Part shown: piece after piece, positions 30,048 to 38,795 of the stretch
Layout of the letters: each line of letters begins with the position of its first letter
How positions within the stretch are numbered: the stretch's first letter is position 1
From: Methylotenera sp.
GTDB taxonomy: Bacteria; Pseudomonadota; Gammaproteobacteria; Burkholderiales; Methylophilaceae
Reading direction: 5' to 3'
DNA: 64,000 nucleotides
Assembly (NCBI GenBank): GCA_013141495.1
Contig: JABFQV010000009.1
Span: 1-64,000, forward strand
Program-made: the position numbers and the translations under genes
Notes under the pieces: generated by a model
Told to the model about the DNA's origin: nothing
Database searches by the model: none
The model's input: the letters and a program-made list of their open reading frames with translations, nothing else

Positions 30048-30797
30048 TTAAACTGGATTTTTAATATCAACAAACTCATGTATTAAATTAAATTTTTCTG
30101 CCAAATGCTCACCTAGTGCCTGAACACCATAACGCTCGGTGGCGTGATGTCCAGCAGAAATGTAAGACACACCGGCTTCAAGGGCTTGGTGTGTTGTTTT
30201 CTCGGAAATTTCACCGCTTATAAATACGTCAGCGCCCAATTGTATTGCCTCGTCCATATAATCCTGTGCCGCACCTGTACACCAAGCTACTTTTTTAATC
30301 TGCTGTTGCGGATTGCCAATCACCAGTGGTGCGCGTTGCAGGCGATTTTCTATAAGCTTTGTGAATGCGCTAAGTGATAACGTTTGATCTAATTCACCAT
30401 ATGCCACCAGATTAGATTCACCAACATATCTCATAGGTAAAATGCCTAATACCCTACCAAGCTGAACGTTGTTGCCAAGCTCCGCGTGCGCATCTAAAGG
30501 CAGATGGTAAGCCATTAAATTCAAATCGTATTTTAATAGATAGGCAATACGTTTACGCTTAATGCCTAAAATTCTGGCATCTTCGTTTTTCCAAAAATAG
30601 CCATGATGTACTAAAATTAAATCAGCACCAGCTAAATACGCAGCCTCTAATAACGCCATGCTTGCAGTGACCCCCGTGACAATTTTTCGTATCTCCGCAC
30701 GACCTTCAACCTGCAAGCCATTGGGGCAGTAATCTTTGAATCTCTCTACTTGCATCAGTTGTTGGGTATAATGCGTTAACTCATTGATTCTTACCAT
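30048..30797 (-). CDS. Nif3-like dinuclear metal-centre protein
   Basis: This is a member of the Nif3/YbgI (DUF34) family of hexameric di-metal proteins; some members have GTP cyclohydrolase I-like activity, but the function is not settled. The 249 residues show LVHHGYFWK (metal-binding His pair), YHLPLDAH, and the C-terminal ISAGHHATERYGV with further ligands. AGGAGG stands 7 nt before the ATG. It is divergent from the protease gene and upstream of petABC. Confidence 0.9.
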   Translation of the reverse strand: MVRINELTHYTQQLMQVERFKDYCPNGLQVEGRAEIRKIVTGVTASMALLEAAYLAGADLILVHHGYFWKNEDARILGIKRKRIAYLLKYDLNLMAYHLPLDAHAELGNNVQLGRVLGILPMRYVGESNLVAYGELDQTLSLSAFTKLIENRLQRAPLVIGNPQQQIKKVAWCTGAAQDYMDEAIQLGADVFISGEISEKTTHQALEAGVSYISAGHHATERYGVQALGEHLAEKFNLIHEFVDIKNPV

Positions 30798-30904
30798 AAG
30801 CTAGCCTCCTTAATCATTTAATAGCTATTGTTTTTTTGATAATGCAACCCAATATCGAAGCAGTTAACTACACACCTTAGATAAATACAACGCTGAAATA
30901 CATC

Positions 30905-32077
30905 ATGAATAATCAGTTACATAAAAAAATATGGCTTATTTTTGCACAAACCGCTACCGTTTGTATGGCAATACTTTTTGTTTTACGTATTTTCTACCCT
31001 GATTTTTTGAGTCAAAGGGAGCCTCCGCGTTCTACCGTCTTAGTAAATCCAGCCGCTTCGGTAGCGACCCCTGGCTCCTACAGCTATGCCGCTAAAAAAG
31101 CGATGCCTGCCGTTGTTAATATTTTCACCAGTAAAAAGGCGGAACTTAACCCACATCAAAAATACTTGGACGACCCTGCGTTTCGCCAGTTTTTTGGAGA
31201 TCAGTTCGATGATATGGAGCCTCCATCGCAACCGGAAAACAGTTTGGGTTCTGGTGTTATTGTCAGCGATCAAGGTTTAATTTTAACCAACAACCATGTC
31301 ATTGCTACCGCTGATGAAATTGAAATAGCGCTATCTGACGGTCGCAAGATGTCAGCCAAAGTAGTAGGCACCGACCCTGATACAGATTTGGCACTAATTA
31401 AAGTAGATGCAGACCACCTGCCAGCCATTACGTTTGCCAGCTCAGATAAGCTCAATGTGGGCGATGTTGTATTGGCAATTGGCAACCCTTTTGGCGTAGG
31501 CCAAACCGTAACACAGGGCATTGTCAGTGCGCTTGGGCGTAGTCACCTAGGGATTAACATTTATGAAAACTTTATTCAAACTGACGCTTCTATTAACCCT
31601 GGCAACTCTGGAGGCGCACTCATTGATGCGGACGGCAACTTAGTCGGTATCAACAGTGCTATCTACTCGCGTAGCGGTGGCTCTATGGGTATAGGTTTTG
31701 CGATTCCTGCCACATTGGCACGTCAAGTGATGGAGCAGATAGTAGCGCAAGGAAACGTCACGCGTGGCTGGATAGGCATTGAAGCGCAAGATATTACGCC
31801 TGAGTTAGCCGATTCTTTCAGATTAAGCAAAGTTCAAGGCGCGCTCGTTGCAGGTGTTTTACGTGGCAGTCCGGCGGAGAGAGCAGGCTTGCGTGCAGGC
31901 GATATTTTATTAGCCATAGAGGGGAAACCTGTTATGGATAGTGGCAGCATGTTAAATTTAATAGCAGCATTAAAACCAAACCAAAAAGCCACCGTACAGA
32001 TTGCACGCGCAGGAAAAACTATTAGCGTTTCAATTTTAATCGGTAAGCGGCCAAAACCGGCTGTTGCAAGCGACTAA
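30905..32077 (+). CDS. Membrane-anchored HtrA-family serine protease (DegS/AlgW type)
   Basis: This is a periplasmic stress protease. The 390 residues hold one N-terminal membrane anchor (about 9-30), a trypsin-like domain with His131 (TNNHVIA), Asp161 (DTDLALIKV) and Ser235 (GNSGGAL), and a single PDZ domain (about 280-380, RGWIGIEAQ). One PDZ plus an anchor resembles DegS/AlgW regulators of the sigma-E response more than two-PDZ DegP/DegQ. It is the only plus-strand gene between 1 and 50 kb and faces tatC across an imperfect palindrome. Confidence 0.92.
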   Translation: MNNQLHKKIWLIFAQTATVCMAILFVLRIFYPDFLSQREPPRSTVLVNPAASVATPGSYSYAAKKAMPAVVNIFTSKKAELNPHQKYLDDPAFRQFFGDQFDDMEPPSQPENSLGSGVIVSDQGLILTNNHVIATADEIEIALSDGRKMSAKVVGTDPDTDLALIKVDADHLPAITFASSDKLNVGDVVLAIGNPFGVGQTVTQGIVSALGRSHLGINIYENFIQTDASINPGNSGGALIDADGNLVGINSAIYSRSGGSMGIGFAIPATLARQVMEQIVAQGNVTRGWIGIEAQDITPELADSFRLSKVQGALVAGVLRGSPAERAGLRAGDILLAIEGKPVMDSGSMLNLIAALKPNQKATVQIARAGKTISVSILIGKRPKPAVASD

Positions 32078-32078
32078 A

Positions 32079-32220
32079 GAGTGCCTCTATTAATTCAAGT
32101 TATGAAGCCAGACAAGGTGCGAGTAAAAAATTGTGACGCAGCATATGGGTGATATGTAAGGAATAATTTTTTATGAACAACGCAGTATCGCAACGGAAAT
32201 TGGATTAATAGCGGTGCCCT
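32079..32220. repeat. Imperfect palindrome of about 140 bp between the HtrA-type gene and tatC
   Basis: The whole gap is an imperfect inverted repeat. The left arm contains CTATTAATTCAA, GTAAAAAATT and GCAGCATAT; the right arm contains the complements of CTATTAATCCAA, ATAAAAAATTATT and a central CATAT/ATATG. The left arm begins directly after the protease stop and the right arm ends at the tatC stop codon. It has the form of a REP- or MITE-like extragenic element, and it may serve as a bidirectional terminator. No terminal-repeat target duplication was identified. Confidence 0.55.
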
Positions 32221-32947
32221 AAAGGGAAGGCGCCGACTTTCGACCAGTGAGCTTTGCCACCACGATGCCCAACTCATATAACAACCACATCGGCACAGCC
32301 AACATAAATTGAGAAATGATGTCAGGCGGCGTAAATATTGCGCCGATGACGAATGCCCCTACAACAACATAGCCGCGCGCTTCTTTAAGCTGAGCAATCG
32401 TTACCCAACCAAAGCGCACCGCCATCACCACCGCAATAGGCACCTCGAATGCCAAACCAAAGGCAAAAAACAATGTCATGACAAAATCAAGATAATTGCC
32501 AATATCTGTCATGACAGCCACGCCCTGCGGTGCAGTACCGACGATAAACCCGAAAACTACCGGAAACACCAAGAAGTACGCGAAGGCCATGCCAGCTAAA
32601 AACAGCAAACTACTTGCTACAATTAATGGGATCATCAGCTTCTTCTCATGCGCGTACAGCCCTGGCGCTACAAAAGCCCAAATCTGGTAGAGCGTATGCG
32701 GCAAAGAAACAATAAAAGCCGCCATCATCGCTACTTTCATCGGCACAAAAAATGGCGTAGTCACCGCAGTTGCAATCATTTGTCCGCCTGAGGGCAGTTT
32801 GCTTAATAGGGGCGATGCAAGTAATGCATAGATTTTATTGGCGAAAGGAAAAAACGCGATAAAGACCAGCAGAAAACCAATGACGACGCGCAACAAGCGG
32901 CCTCGTAACTCGATTAAGTGTGAAATGAAATTTTCTGTTGGCGTCAC
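32219..32947 (-). CDS. tatC: Sec-independent translocase subunit TatC
   Basis: TatC is the signal-peptide receptor of the Tat pathway. The 242-residue product has six hydrophobic segments and the conserved HLIELRGRLLRV N-terminus and FGLAFEVPI motif. The start codon is GTG. It ends the tatABC unit. Likely substrates include the Rieske protein PetA. Confidence 0.96.
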   Translation of the reverse strand: MTPTENFISHLIELRGRLLRVVIGFLLVFIAFFPFANKIYALLASPLLSKLPSGGQMIATAVTTPFFVPMKVAMMAAFIVSLPHTLYQIWAFVAPGLYAHEKKLMIPLIVASSLLFLAGMAFAYFLVFPVVFGFIVGTAPQGVAVMTDIGNYLDFVMTLFFAFGLAFEVPIAVVMAVRFGWVTIAQLKEARGYVVVGAFVIGAIFTPPDIISQFMLAVPMWLLYELGIVVAKLTGRKSAPSL

Positions 32948-32962
32948 AACGATTAACTTGCC

Positions 32963-33325
32963 TTAATTTTTTTGTTCGTTTTGGTTTTTATCTGGCAATG
33001 GTTTGACAGCGCCAATAGACGCATCCTGAAACTGATGCTCCATTTCACTGCCAACATCGGCAATATCATGTGCGAGATTGTTAACTTGGCTTTGCAGTCC
33101 AGTTTGCGCACTACTGACCGCTTCTTGCACCTCTTGCTGCAGTTGTTGCAATTGGGCAAAACGCGACTCACGATTTACTTCTTCTTTAATTTGCGTCATA
33201 TAACGCTGCATGCGCCCCATGACTGTGCCTATCGTGCGTGCCACTTTCGGCAGCTTTTCAGGCCCGATTACAATTAGCGCAACTATTGCAATAATGACCA
33301 ACTCAGAGAACGCAATATCAAACAT
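32963..33325 (-). CDS. tatB: Sec-independent translocase subunit TatB
   Basis: TatB works with TatC in the receptor complex. The 120-residue product has the N-terminal membrane helix with MFDIAFSELVIIAIVALIVIGP, where the glutamate at residue 8 and the GPEKLP hinge are typical, followed by an amphipathic helix and a Gln-rich tail. It is 15 bp upstream of tatC and 37 bp downstream of tatA. Confidence 0.95.
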   Translation of the reverse strand: MFDIAFSELVIIAIVALIVIGPEKLPKVARTIGTVMGRMQRYMTQIKEEVNRESRFAQLQQLQQEVQEAVSSAQTGLQSQVNNLAHDIADVGSEMEHQFQDASIGAVKPLPDKNQNEQKN

Positions 33326-33362
33326 GCTAGTTAACGCTAATTAAGATGTGGCGGAATAAGAT

Positions 33363-33752
33363 CTAGTCCGCGCTAACTTTTTTAGGCGCGGTGACTTTAG
33401 GCTTGGCTGTGGTAGCTTTTTTAACACTAGCCGCTTTAGGTTTTGGCACGGCAGTTTTAGCTACGGCCGGTTTTTTAACGGTTGCCGCAACTCTCTTCTT
33501 AGGCGTTGTTTTTGATGCAGGCAACTCGACAACCTCAGCCTCAATCAAATTTGTTGCCTGAACCTTCTGAGATGACGCTTCTTGATTAGATTGTGCAGCA
33601 TCAGAACCGCTTTTACTTTCATCTAACGCTTCTTTGAAGTTTTTGACAGCTCCACCAACATCACCACCTATATTACGTAGTTTCTTGGTGCCAAATATCA
33701 ACACGACCACCAATAAAACGATTAACCAATGCCAAATACTGAATGATCCCAT
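33363..33752 (-). CDS. tatA: Sec-independent translocase subunit TatA, with long basic tail
   Basis: TatA oligomerises to form the Tat translocation pathway. The 129-residue protein has the N-terminal helix, [10 protein letters not shown] hinge and amphipathic helix, as usual. From about residue 78 the tail consists of Lys/Ala/Pro/Thr repeats (TPKKR, VKKPA, KPKAA), resembling histone H1-like tails. Typical TatA proteins are about 75-90 residues, so this tail is an extension of about 45 residues. It leads the tatABC unit behind the HIT gene. Confidence 0.94.
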   Translation of the reverse strand: MGSFSIWHWLIVLLVVVLIFGTKKLRNIGGDVGGAVKNFKEALDESKSGSDAAQSNQEASSQKVQATNLIEAEVVELPASKTTPKKRVAATVKKPAVAKTAVPKPKAASVKKATTAKPKVTAPKKVSAD

Positions 33753-33775
33753 GCTACTCTCCTGAGTGATTATGG

Positions 33776-34114
33776 TTAAGTTTTTGGTAGCTTATCGCCA
33801 CCACCAAACACATGTACGTGTAGATGAAACACCTCTTGCCCACCTGCATGTCCAGTATTGATCATAGTGCGAAAGCCTGACAAACCTTGCTCTTTCGCCA
33901 GTTTTGGCGCAAGCAATAGCATCTTACCTAACAATGCCTGATGTTGCCCATCACAATTGAGCAAGCTCTCAATATGTAATTTAGGCACGATCAAAAAATG
34001 TACTGGTGCGATTGGGTGTATGTCATTAAAAACAATGACATCCTCATCTTCATAGACTTTTTTTGAAGGGATATCCCCGCTCACTATTTTACAGAAAATA
34101 CAATCTGCGCTCAT
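33776..34114 (-). CDS. HIT-family nucleotide-binding protein
   Basis: This is a histidine-triad hydrolase of the HinT branch, which typically cleaves purine nucleoside phosphoramidates. The 112-residue product starts [13 protein letters not shown] and ends with HLHVHVFGG, the catalytic triad. It lies between hisE and tatA, a position common in betaproteobacteria and often co-transcribed with the his genes. Confidence 0.94.
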   Translation of the reverse strand: MSADCIFCKIVSGDIPSKKVYEDEDVIVFNDIHPIAPVHFLIVPKLHIESLLNCDGQHQALLGKMLLLAPKLAKEQGLSGFRTMINTGHAGGQEVFHLHVHVFGGGDKLPKT

Positions 34115-34165
34115 TTTTCAATTCTCACAACTTGGTTAAGTTTAGCCTAAGTTAATGGCTAATAG

Positions 34166-34483
34166 CTATTTGGAACGGGCAGCCTTCTCATCAATGCCGG
34201 AAAGACCTTCGCGCCTGGCCAACTCATCCAATACATCTTGTGGCTTTAAGTCTGCTTTTGCCAACATAACCAGGGTGTGAAACCACAAATCAGCAGTTTC
34301 ATAGATAATTTCCTGTTTATTGCCACCTTTTGCCGCTATTACGGTTTCAGTCGCTTCTTCGCCAATTTTTTTAAGAATACTATCCATACCCTTAGCATAC
34401 AGTTTCGCTACATAGGATGATGTAGGATCAGCAGATTTTCGCTGTTCTAACAACTCGGACAATCGGTTTAGCACATCATTCAT
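34166..34483 (-). CDS. hisE: Phosphoribosyl-ATP pyrophosphatase
   Basis: HisE hydrolyses PR-ATP to PR-AMP, the second step of histidine synthesis. The 105-residue alpha-helical protein has the MazG-like motif [17 protein letters not shown] and ETADLWFH. It overlaps hisI by 8 bp. HisI and HisE are separate here, unlike the fused HisIE of enterobacteria. Confidence 0.96.
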   Translation of the reverse strand: MNDVLNRLSELLEQRKSADPTSSYVAKLYAKGMDSILKKIGEEATETVIAAKGGNKQEIIYETADLWFHTLVMLAKADLKPQDVLDELARREGLSGIDEKAARSK

Positions 34484-34862
34484 GTTTATAAATTTCTTCA
34501 GGGTCTTTAATTACAGGCTGATCAACCAGCCACTTGCTATTATCCAGCTTCTTAAAAAAACAATTGTGACGGCCAGTATGACACGCTATACCACCCACTT
34601 GTTCTACTTTCAACAAGATCACGTCTTCATCACAATCAAGACGAATCTCATGTATTTTTTGTACGTGGCCGGACTCTTCGCCTTTGCGCCATAATCTATT
34701 ACGTGAACGTGACCAGTAAACTGCTTGGTTTGTCTCACTACTTAACTGTAAGGCTTCGCGGTTCATCCAGGCAAACATTAACACATGTCCGGTGTCATGC
34801 TCTTGTGCGATAACAGGCACCAAGCCACTGGCATCCCATTTAACTTCATCCAGCCAACTCAC
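34476..34862 (-). CDS. hisI: Phosphoribosyl-AMP cyclohydrolase
   Basis: HisI opens the adenine ring of PR-AMP (third step) using zinc. The 128-residue product contains AWMNREAL, the ligand region [10 protein letters not shown] and [14 protein letters not shown] with the zinc-binding Cys residues. It overlaps hisF by 4 bp and hisE by 8 bp. Confidence 0.96.
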   Translation of the reverse strand: MSWLDEVKWDASGLVPVIAQEHDTGHVLMFAWMNREALQLSSETNQAVYWSRSRNRLWRKGEESGHVQKIHEIRLDCDEDVILLKVEQVGGIACHTGRHNCFFKKLDNSKWLVDQPVIKDPEEIYKHE

Positions 34863-35626
34863 AGTCGCACCTCTATACCGTGTTGCGCCATATATTCCTT
34901 AGCCTGTTTAACTGTATATTCACCATAGTGAAAAATACTCGCGGCAAGTACGGCATCGGCGCCACCTTGCTTCACGCCATCCACCAAATGCTGTAAGTTG
35001 CCAACGCCACCAGAGGCAATAATGGGCACCTCAACGGCATCACTAATCGCACGATTCAACGGATTATTAAAGCCGATTTTGGTGCCATCTCTATCCATAC
35101 TCGTCACAAGCAATTCGCCTGCACCAAGACTCACCATATATTCGGCCCACTTGATCGCATCTAAACCCGTTGCCTTACGACCACCATGCGTAAAAACCTC
35201 CCACTCGAAGGGTTGATTTTCTACTTTCTTGGCGTCTATCGCCACCACGATACACTGCGAGCCAAATTTTGCCGCGGCGGCTTGCACCATCTTCGGGTTT
35301 AGCACCGCCGTTGTATTAATACTCACTTTATCTGCACCTGCATTGAGTAAGCGCCGGACATCTTCCACCTCACGCACACCACCACCTACGGTGAGCGGAA
35401 TAAATACCTGGCTCGCGACTTCTTCAATAATATGTAAAATTAGTCCACGATTATCTGAACTGGCCGTGATATCTAAAAAAGTCAGCTCATCTGCGCCTTG
35501 GTCATCATAACGTTTGGCAATTTCTACAGGATCACCTGCATCACGTAATTCAAGAAAATTAACGCCCTTCACCACGCGACCATTAGTGACATCTAAACAC
35601 GGGATAATGCGTTTTGCCAAGCCCAT
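34859..35626 (-). CDS. hisF: Imidazole glycerol phosphate synthase, cyclase subunit
   Basis: HisF uses ammonia supplied by HisH to convert PRFAR to IGP and AICAR. The ATG at 35626 gives 255 residues starting [13 protein letters not shown]; a TTG one codon upstream is an alternative. The beta-alpha barrel has catalytic Asp12 (CLDV) and the later Asp in TSMDRDG. HisA, HisF and the nearby hexulose-phosphate synthase share the ribulose-phosphate-binding barrel fold. Confidence 0.97.
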   Translation of the reverse strand: MGLAKRIIPCLDVTNGRVVKGVNFLELRDAGDPVEIAKRYDDQGADELTFLDITASSDNRGLILHIIEEVASQVFIPLTVGGGVREVEDVRRLLNAGADKVSINTTAVLNPKMVQAAAAKFGSQCIVVAIDAKKVENQPFEWEVFTHGGRKATGLDAIKWAEYMVSLGAGELLVTSMDRDGTKIGFNNPLNRAISDAVEVPIIASGGVGNLQHLVDGVKQGGADAVLAASIFHYGEYTVKQAKEYMAQHGIEVRL

Positions 35627-35639
35627 CAAATTAGCTCCA

Positions 35640-36377
35640 TCAGCTTAGTTCATCGGCAAGTTTTTGTGCTGCCGCAAAGTCTAGGGTACCTTCGTAAATT
35701 GCGCGCCCGGTAATCGTGCCAATAATGCCTTCACTGGCAACCGCGCATAATTTTCTTACGTCGTCTAAATTAGTTACGCCGCCAGAGGCAATCACCGGAA
35801 TCGTTAAAGCCTGCGCCAAGGCAACAGTGGCTTCAATGTTCACACCGGTTAACATACCATCGCGACCAATATCGGTATAAACAATCGCATTAACGCCATA
35901 ACCTTCAAACTTTTTAGCCAAATCAATCACATCGTGACCGGTGAGTTTAGACCAGCCGTCAATCGCGACCTTACCGTCTTTAGCATCAAGACCCACTATA
36001 ATCTGCCCAGGAAAAGCATCACAGGCTTCATGTAAAAAGCCTGGTGTTTTTACCGCTGCCGTACCGATAATCACATAATCAATACCATTATCCAAATATC
36101 GCTCAATGGTTTCCAGGTCTCTTATTCCGCCCCCTAACTGGATTGGAATATCACCACCTACAGCGCTAACAATAGACCGTATCGCGCCTTCATTAACAGG
36201 CTTACCTGCAAACGCACCATTTAAATCTACTAAATGCAAGCGCTTGCCGCCTTGGTCCACCCAATGGCGCGCCATGGCGCCTGGGTCTTCAGAAAACACG
36301 GTTGACTCTTCCATTAAGCCTTGTTTTAGCCTGACGCAGTGGCCGTCTTTGAGATCAATTGCTGGGATAATTAACAT
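35640..36377 (-). CDS. hisA: ProFAR isomerase
   Basis: HisA performs the Amadori-type isomerisation of ProFAR to PRFAR (fourth step). The 245-residue barrel has catalytic Asp8 (MLIIPAIDL) and the second Asp in YTDIGRDGM, plus phosphate-binding loops around GGGI and ASGGV. It lies 13 bp before hisF and 68 bp after hisH. Confidence 0.97.
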   Translation of the reverse strand: MLIIPAIDLKDGHCVRLKQGLMEESTVFSEDPGAMARHWVDQGGKRLHLVDLNGAFAGKPVNEGAIRSIVSAVGGDIPIQLGGGIRDLETIERYLDNGIDYVIIGTAAVKTPGFLHEACDAFPGQIIVGLDAKDGKVAIDGWSKLTGHDVIDLAKKFEGYGVNAIVYTDIGRDGMLTGVNIEATVALAQALTIPVIASGGVTNLDDVRKLCAVASEGIIGTITGRAIYEGTLDFAAAQKLADELS

Positions 36378-36445
36378 AGTGAATATGAAGTTTAATAAAA
36401 AAGATTAGAAAATAAAAGTGTGGTTACAAAAGTTTAAAATGACGC

Positions 36446-37108
36446 CTAATTTGGCGTCCAGTTGACGAAATTAGTTAATAATTGCAAACCTGCGTCAGCA
36501 CTTTTTTCCGGGTGGAACTGCACCGCAAATAAGTTGTTCTTGGCAATCGCGCAGGTAAAGCGTTTGGGATATAGGCTAAAGCCAGAGATAACGTCTTCAT
36601 CATTTGGCTGCACATAATAACTATGCACATAATAGAATCTAGCGCCGTCTTCAATACCTTGCCATAAAGCATGTGGCTGAGACTTGTCTTGACTCACTTG
36701 ATACACTTGATTCCAGCCCATGTGTGGAACCTTCAATTTATCGCCGTTATTGTCCACCATATCTGTGTTAGCAAAGCGTTTAACATTGCCCTTGAACAAA
36801 CCTAAACCAGCCGCATCGCCTTCTTCAGAGTGCTCAAACAGCATTTGTAGGCCGATGCATATTCCTAAAAAGGGCTTATGTTGTGCCGCATATAACACTG
36901 CATCACGCAAGCCTCTTGCATCCAGTTCACGCATACAATCCGGCATAGCCCCCTGCCCTGGAAACACAACTCGTTCTGCGCGTGCAATTTCAGCAGGATT
37001 GCTTGTCACTACTACATTTTTTGCAGGGGCAACATGTTCCAATGCCTTAGACACTGAGCGCAAATTGCCCATGCCATAATCAACGACTGCAATATCTATT
37101 TTACTCAT
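36446..37108 (-). CDS. hisH: Imidazole glycerol phosphate synthase, glutaminase subunit
   Basis: HisH is the class I glutamine amidotransferase that channels ammonia to HisF. The 220-residue product has nucleophile Cys84 in LGICIGLQML and the His/Glu pair in QFHPEKS. It is 73 bp after hisB; a small stem AGCCTG/CAGGCT over the hisB stop (37175-37190) lies in that gap. Confidence 0.97.
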   Translation of the reverse strand: MSKIDIAVVDYGMGNLRSVSKALEHVAPAKNVVVTSNPAEIARAERVVFPGQGAMPDCMRELDARGLRDAVLYAAQHKPFLGICIGLQMLFEHSEEGDAAGLGLFKGNVKRFANTDMVDNNGDKLKVPHMGWNQVYQVSQDKSQPHALWQGIEDGARFYYVHSYYVQPNDEDVISGFSLYPKRFTCAIAKNNLFAVQFHPEKSADAGLQLLTNFVNWTPN

Positions 37109-37181
37109 ACTTTTTTGGCGTTGCTCTAGATCGGTTTGTAAGTGCTAATGATATCGATATGAAAGCATCAGCGAAGCCTGC

Positions 37182-37769
37182 CTACAGGCTACCTTTTGTA
37201 GATGGCATAATGCCTGCCATACGCGCATCCAGCTCAACCGCTACGCGCAATGCGCGCCCAAAAGCCTTAAAAATTGTTTCAGCTTGATGATGCGCATTAT
37301 GGCCTTTTAAGTTATCAATATGCAAAGTAACATTAGCGTGATTGACAAACCCTTGAAAAAACTCATGGATTAAATCAACATCAAAGTCGCCGATTGCGGC
37401 GCGGGTAAATGTGCACCCGAATTCCAACCCCGGGCGTCCGGAAATATCCAACACTACGCGCGACAATGCTTCATCTAACGGCACATAAGCATGACCGTAG
37501 CGGCGGATACCTTTTTTATCACCTACCGCTTTTGCAAAAGCTTGCCCAAGGGTAATGCCGATATCTTCAACGGTATGGTGTGCATCAATATGCAAGTCAC
37601 CTTTGGCATTCACCTCAATATCCATCATGCCATGACGTGCTATTTGGTCAAGCATATGATCCAAAAAGCCTAGGCCTGTGTTGAATTGAGAAACGCCTGT
37701 ACCATCTAAATTGATGCTTACTGTAATTTGGGTTTCTAAGGTGTTTCTAGTTATTTGAGCGCTACGCAT
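37182..37769 (-). CDS. hisB: Imidazoleglycerol-phosphate dehydratase
   Basis: HisB dehydrates IGP to imidazole acetol phosphate (sixth step). The 195-residue protein is the monofunctional form with the duplicated HHxxE metal sites ([10 protein letters not shown] and [14 protein letters not shown]) and no phosphatase domain, so histidinol phosphatase must be encoded elsewhere. A TATAAT lies 5 nt before the ATG and no Shine-Dalgarno is visible, so the message may be leaderless. This promoter is needed because hxlA and its terminator separate hisB from hisC. Confidence 0.97.
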   Translation of the reverse strand: MRSAQITRNTLETQITVSINLDGTGVSQFNTGLGFLDHMLDQIARHGMMDIEVNAKGDLHIDAHHTVEDIGITLGQAFAKAVGDKKGIRRYGHAYVPLDEALSRVVLDISGRPGLEFGCTFTRAAIGDFDVDLIHEFFQGFVNHANVTLHIDNLKGHNAHHQAETIFKAFGRALRVAVELDARMAGIMPSTKGSL

Positions 37770-37774
37770 AAAAA

Positions 37775-37780
37775 ATTATA
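37775..37780 (-). promoter_or_regulatory. -10 box directly upstream of hisB
   Basis: TATAAT on the minus strand is followed by TTTTT and the hisB ATG. Transcription would begin at or within a base of the start codon. No good -35 (17-bp position reads AAATGC) is present, so strength or activator dependence is uncertain. Confidence 0.5.
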
Positions 37781-37867
37781 CTGAATGTTGGTAAATAGCA
37801 TTTTAACCCATTAAAAGGACGTAACGCATAATACATGATGAATTTTGAGTTAGTCATGAGCACAAGT

Positions 37868-37900
37868 AAAAAAACCCCAGCTTTAAGGCTGGGGTTTTTT
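37868..37900 (-). terminator. Intrinsic terminator after hxlA
   Basis: CCCCAGC / GCTGGGG with a 6-nt loop, flanked by A7 and T6, makes a strong bidirectional terminator 18 bp after the hxlA stop. It should isolate hxlA from the downstream hisBHAFIE genes. Confidence 0.9.
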
Positions 37901-37918
37901 AATTAAATCATTTCAAAA

Positions 37919-38596
37919 TTAACTAAATAATTTTTTAACCCAGCCAAACAAACCGCCAGATTCACCACCATGTGCAATCGCAGTGATTTCAGCAGCTGCG
38001 GCAGCAGGATCAGTAGCGCCGTAGATTGCAGCACCAGCAACGATAATTGTAGCACCTGCATCACGTACTTGAGCAGCTGTTGCAGCTTTAACACCACCTG
38101 CCACTGAAATATCAACACCTAAATTCAACCCAGCAACCAATGCCAAGTCAGCAAATGGTGTTTGACCAGCAGCTTGTTGATCTAAACCAGTGTGTACGCC
38201 AATGATGTGTGCGCCTAATTTAGCCACTTCTTGTGTACGTGCTTTTTTATCTGGAACGTTAATTAAATCAACTTGCGCTTTTTTGCCGTATTTATTAGCA
38301 ACGTCAATCACACCTTTGATTGTACCGATATCAGCTGTGCCCAATACAGTCACAATATCTGCACCGGCTTTGAAGAATGGCTCAGCTTCGTAGAAGCCGG
38401 CATCCATTGTTTTTAAGTCAACTAAGATTTTGTTGTTTGGAAATTTAGCACGTAAAACTTCTAGTAATTTAATACCGTTATGCTTAATGCAAGGGGTACC
38501 GATTTCAAGAATATCTACATGTGGTGCAACTTTAGCTGCTAAAGCGACGGTGCCGTCGAAATCTAGTGAATCTAATGCCATTTGGGTTTGTGCCAC
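37919..38596 (-). CDS. hxlA: 3-hexulose-6-phosphate synthase (formaldehyde fixation)
   Basis: Hps condenses formaldehyde with ribulose 5-phosphate to hexulose 6-phosphate, the entry step of the RuMP cycle. The 225-residue protein belongs to the OMP-decarboxylase suprafamily, with the catalytic motif DLKTMD (60-65; Asp60, Lys62, Asp65), Glu31 and His135. A short C-terminal tail (GLFGWVKKLFS) extends past the barrel. Start codon GTG with GGAGG 7 nt upstream. It stands alone in the his cluster between hisC and hisB, with its own upstream region and terminator; the isomerase partner hxlB is not in the window. Confidence 0.95.
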   Translation of the reverse strand: MAQTQMALDSLDFDGTVALAAKVAPHVDILEIGTPCIKHNGIKLLEVLRAKFPNNKILVDLKTMDAGFYEAEPFFKAGADIVTVLGTADIGTIKGVIDVANKYGKKAQVDLINVPDKKARTQEVAKLGAHIIGVHTGLDQQAAGQTPFADLALVAGLNLGVDISVAGGVKAATAAQVRDAGATIIVAGAAIYGATDPAAAAAEITAIAHGGESGGLFGWVKKLFS

Positions 38597-38668
38597 GATA
38601 CATCCTCCAACTAATAATAAATCAAATAATGACTTACTTAGGTTAAAAATACAGAATTGAAAATAATT

Positions 38669-38715
38669 ATTATATTGTGCACAAATCGCACATTTCGCTA
38701 TGATAACCGCACATT
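38669..38715 (-). promoter_or_regulatory. hxlA promoter region with repeated GCACATT motifs
   Basis: On the plus strand GCACAAAT (38679-38686), CGCACATT (38687-38694) and CGCACATT (38708-38715) repeat with the last two 21 bp apart, two helical turns. They lie just upstream of a TATAAT (38674-38669 on the minus strand) whose -35 position (CGAAAT) is poor. This is the form expected of an activator-dependent promoter. The regulator is unknown and the reading is an inference. Confidence 0.5.
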
Positions 38716-38765
38716 GCGAGAAAATTCAAACTTTTCATGCTTAATTTGAATGTTTTTTATGCATC

Positions 38766-38795
38766 GCCTTAACAAATTAGCTTATTTGTTAAGGC
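38766..38795. repeat. 12-bp perfect stem between hisC and hxlA
   Basis: GCCTTAACAAAT and ATTTGTTAAGGC enclose a 6-nt loop about 70 bp after the hisC stop. No T-run follows on either strand. It may be a Rho-linked or mRNA-stabilising stem at the end of the hisGDC message. Confidence 0.6.

Noticed and set aside
32095-32277. Small minus-strand frame within the 140-bp palindrome, extending into tatC
   Set aside because: It overlaps tatC in another frame, has no ribosome binding site and exists because the palindrome lacks stops.
36106-37079. Plus-strand frames antisense to hisA and hisH
   Set aside because: They are shadows of conserved his genes with no ribosome binding sites.
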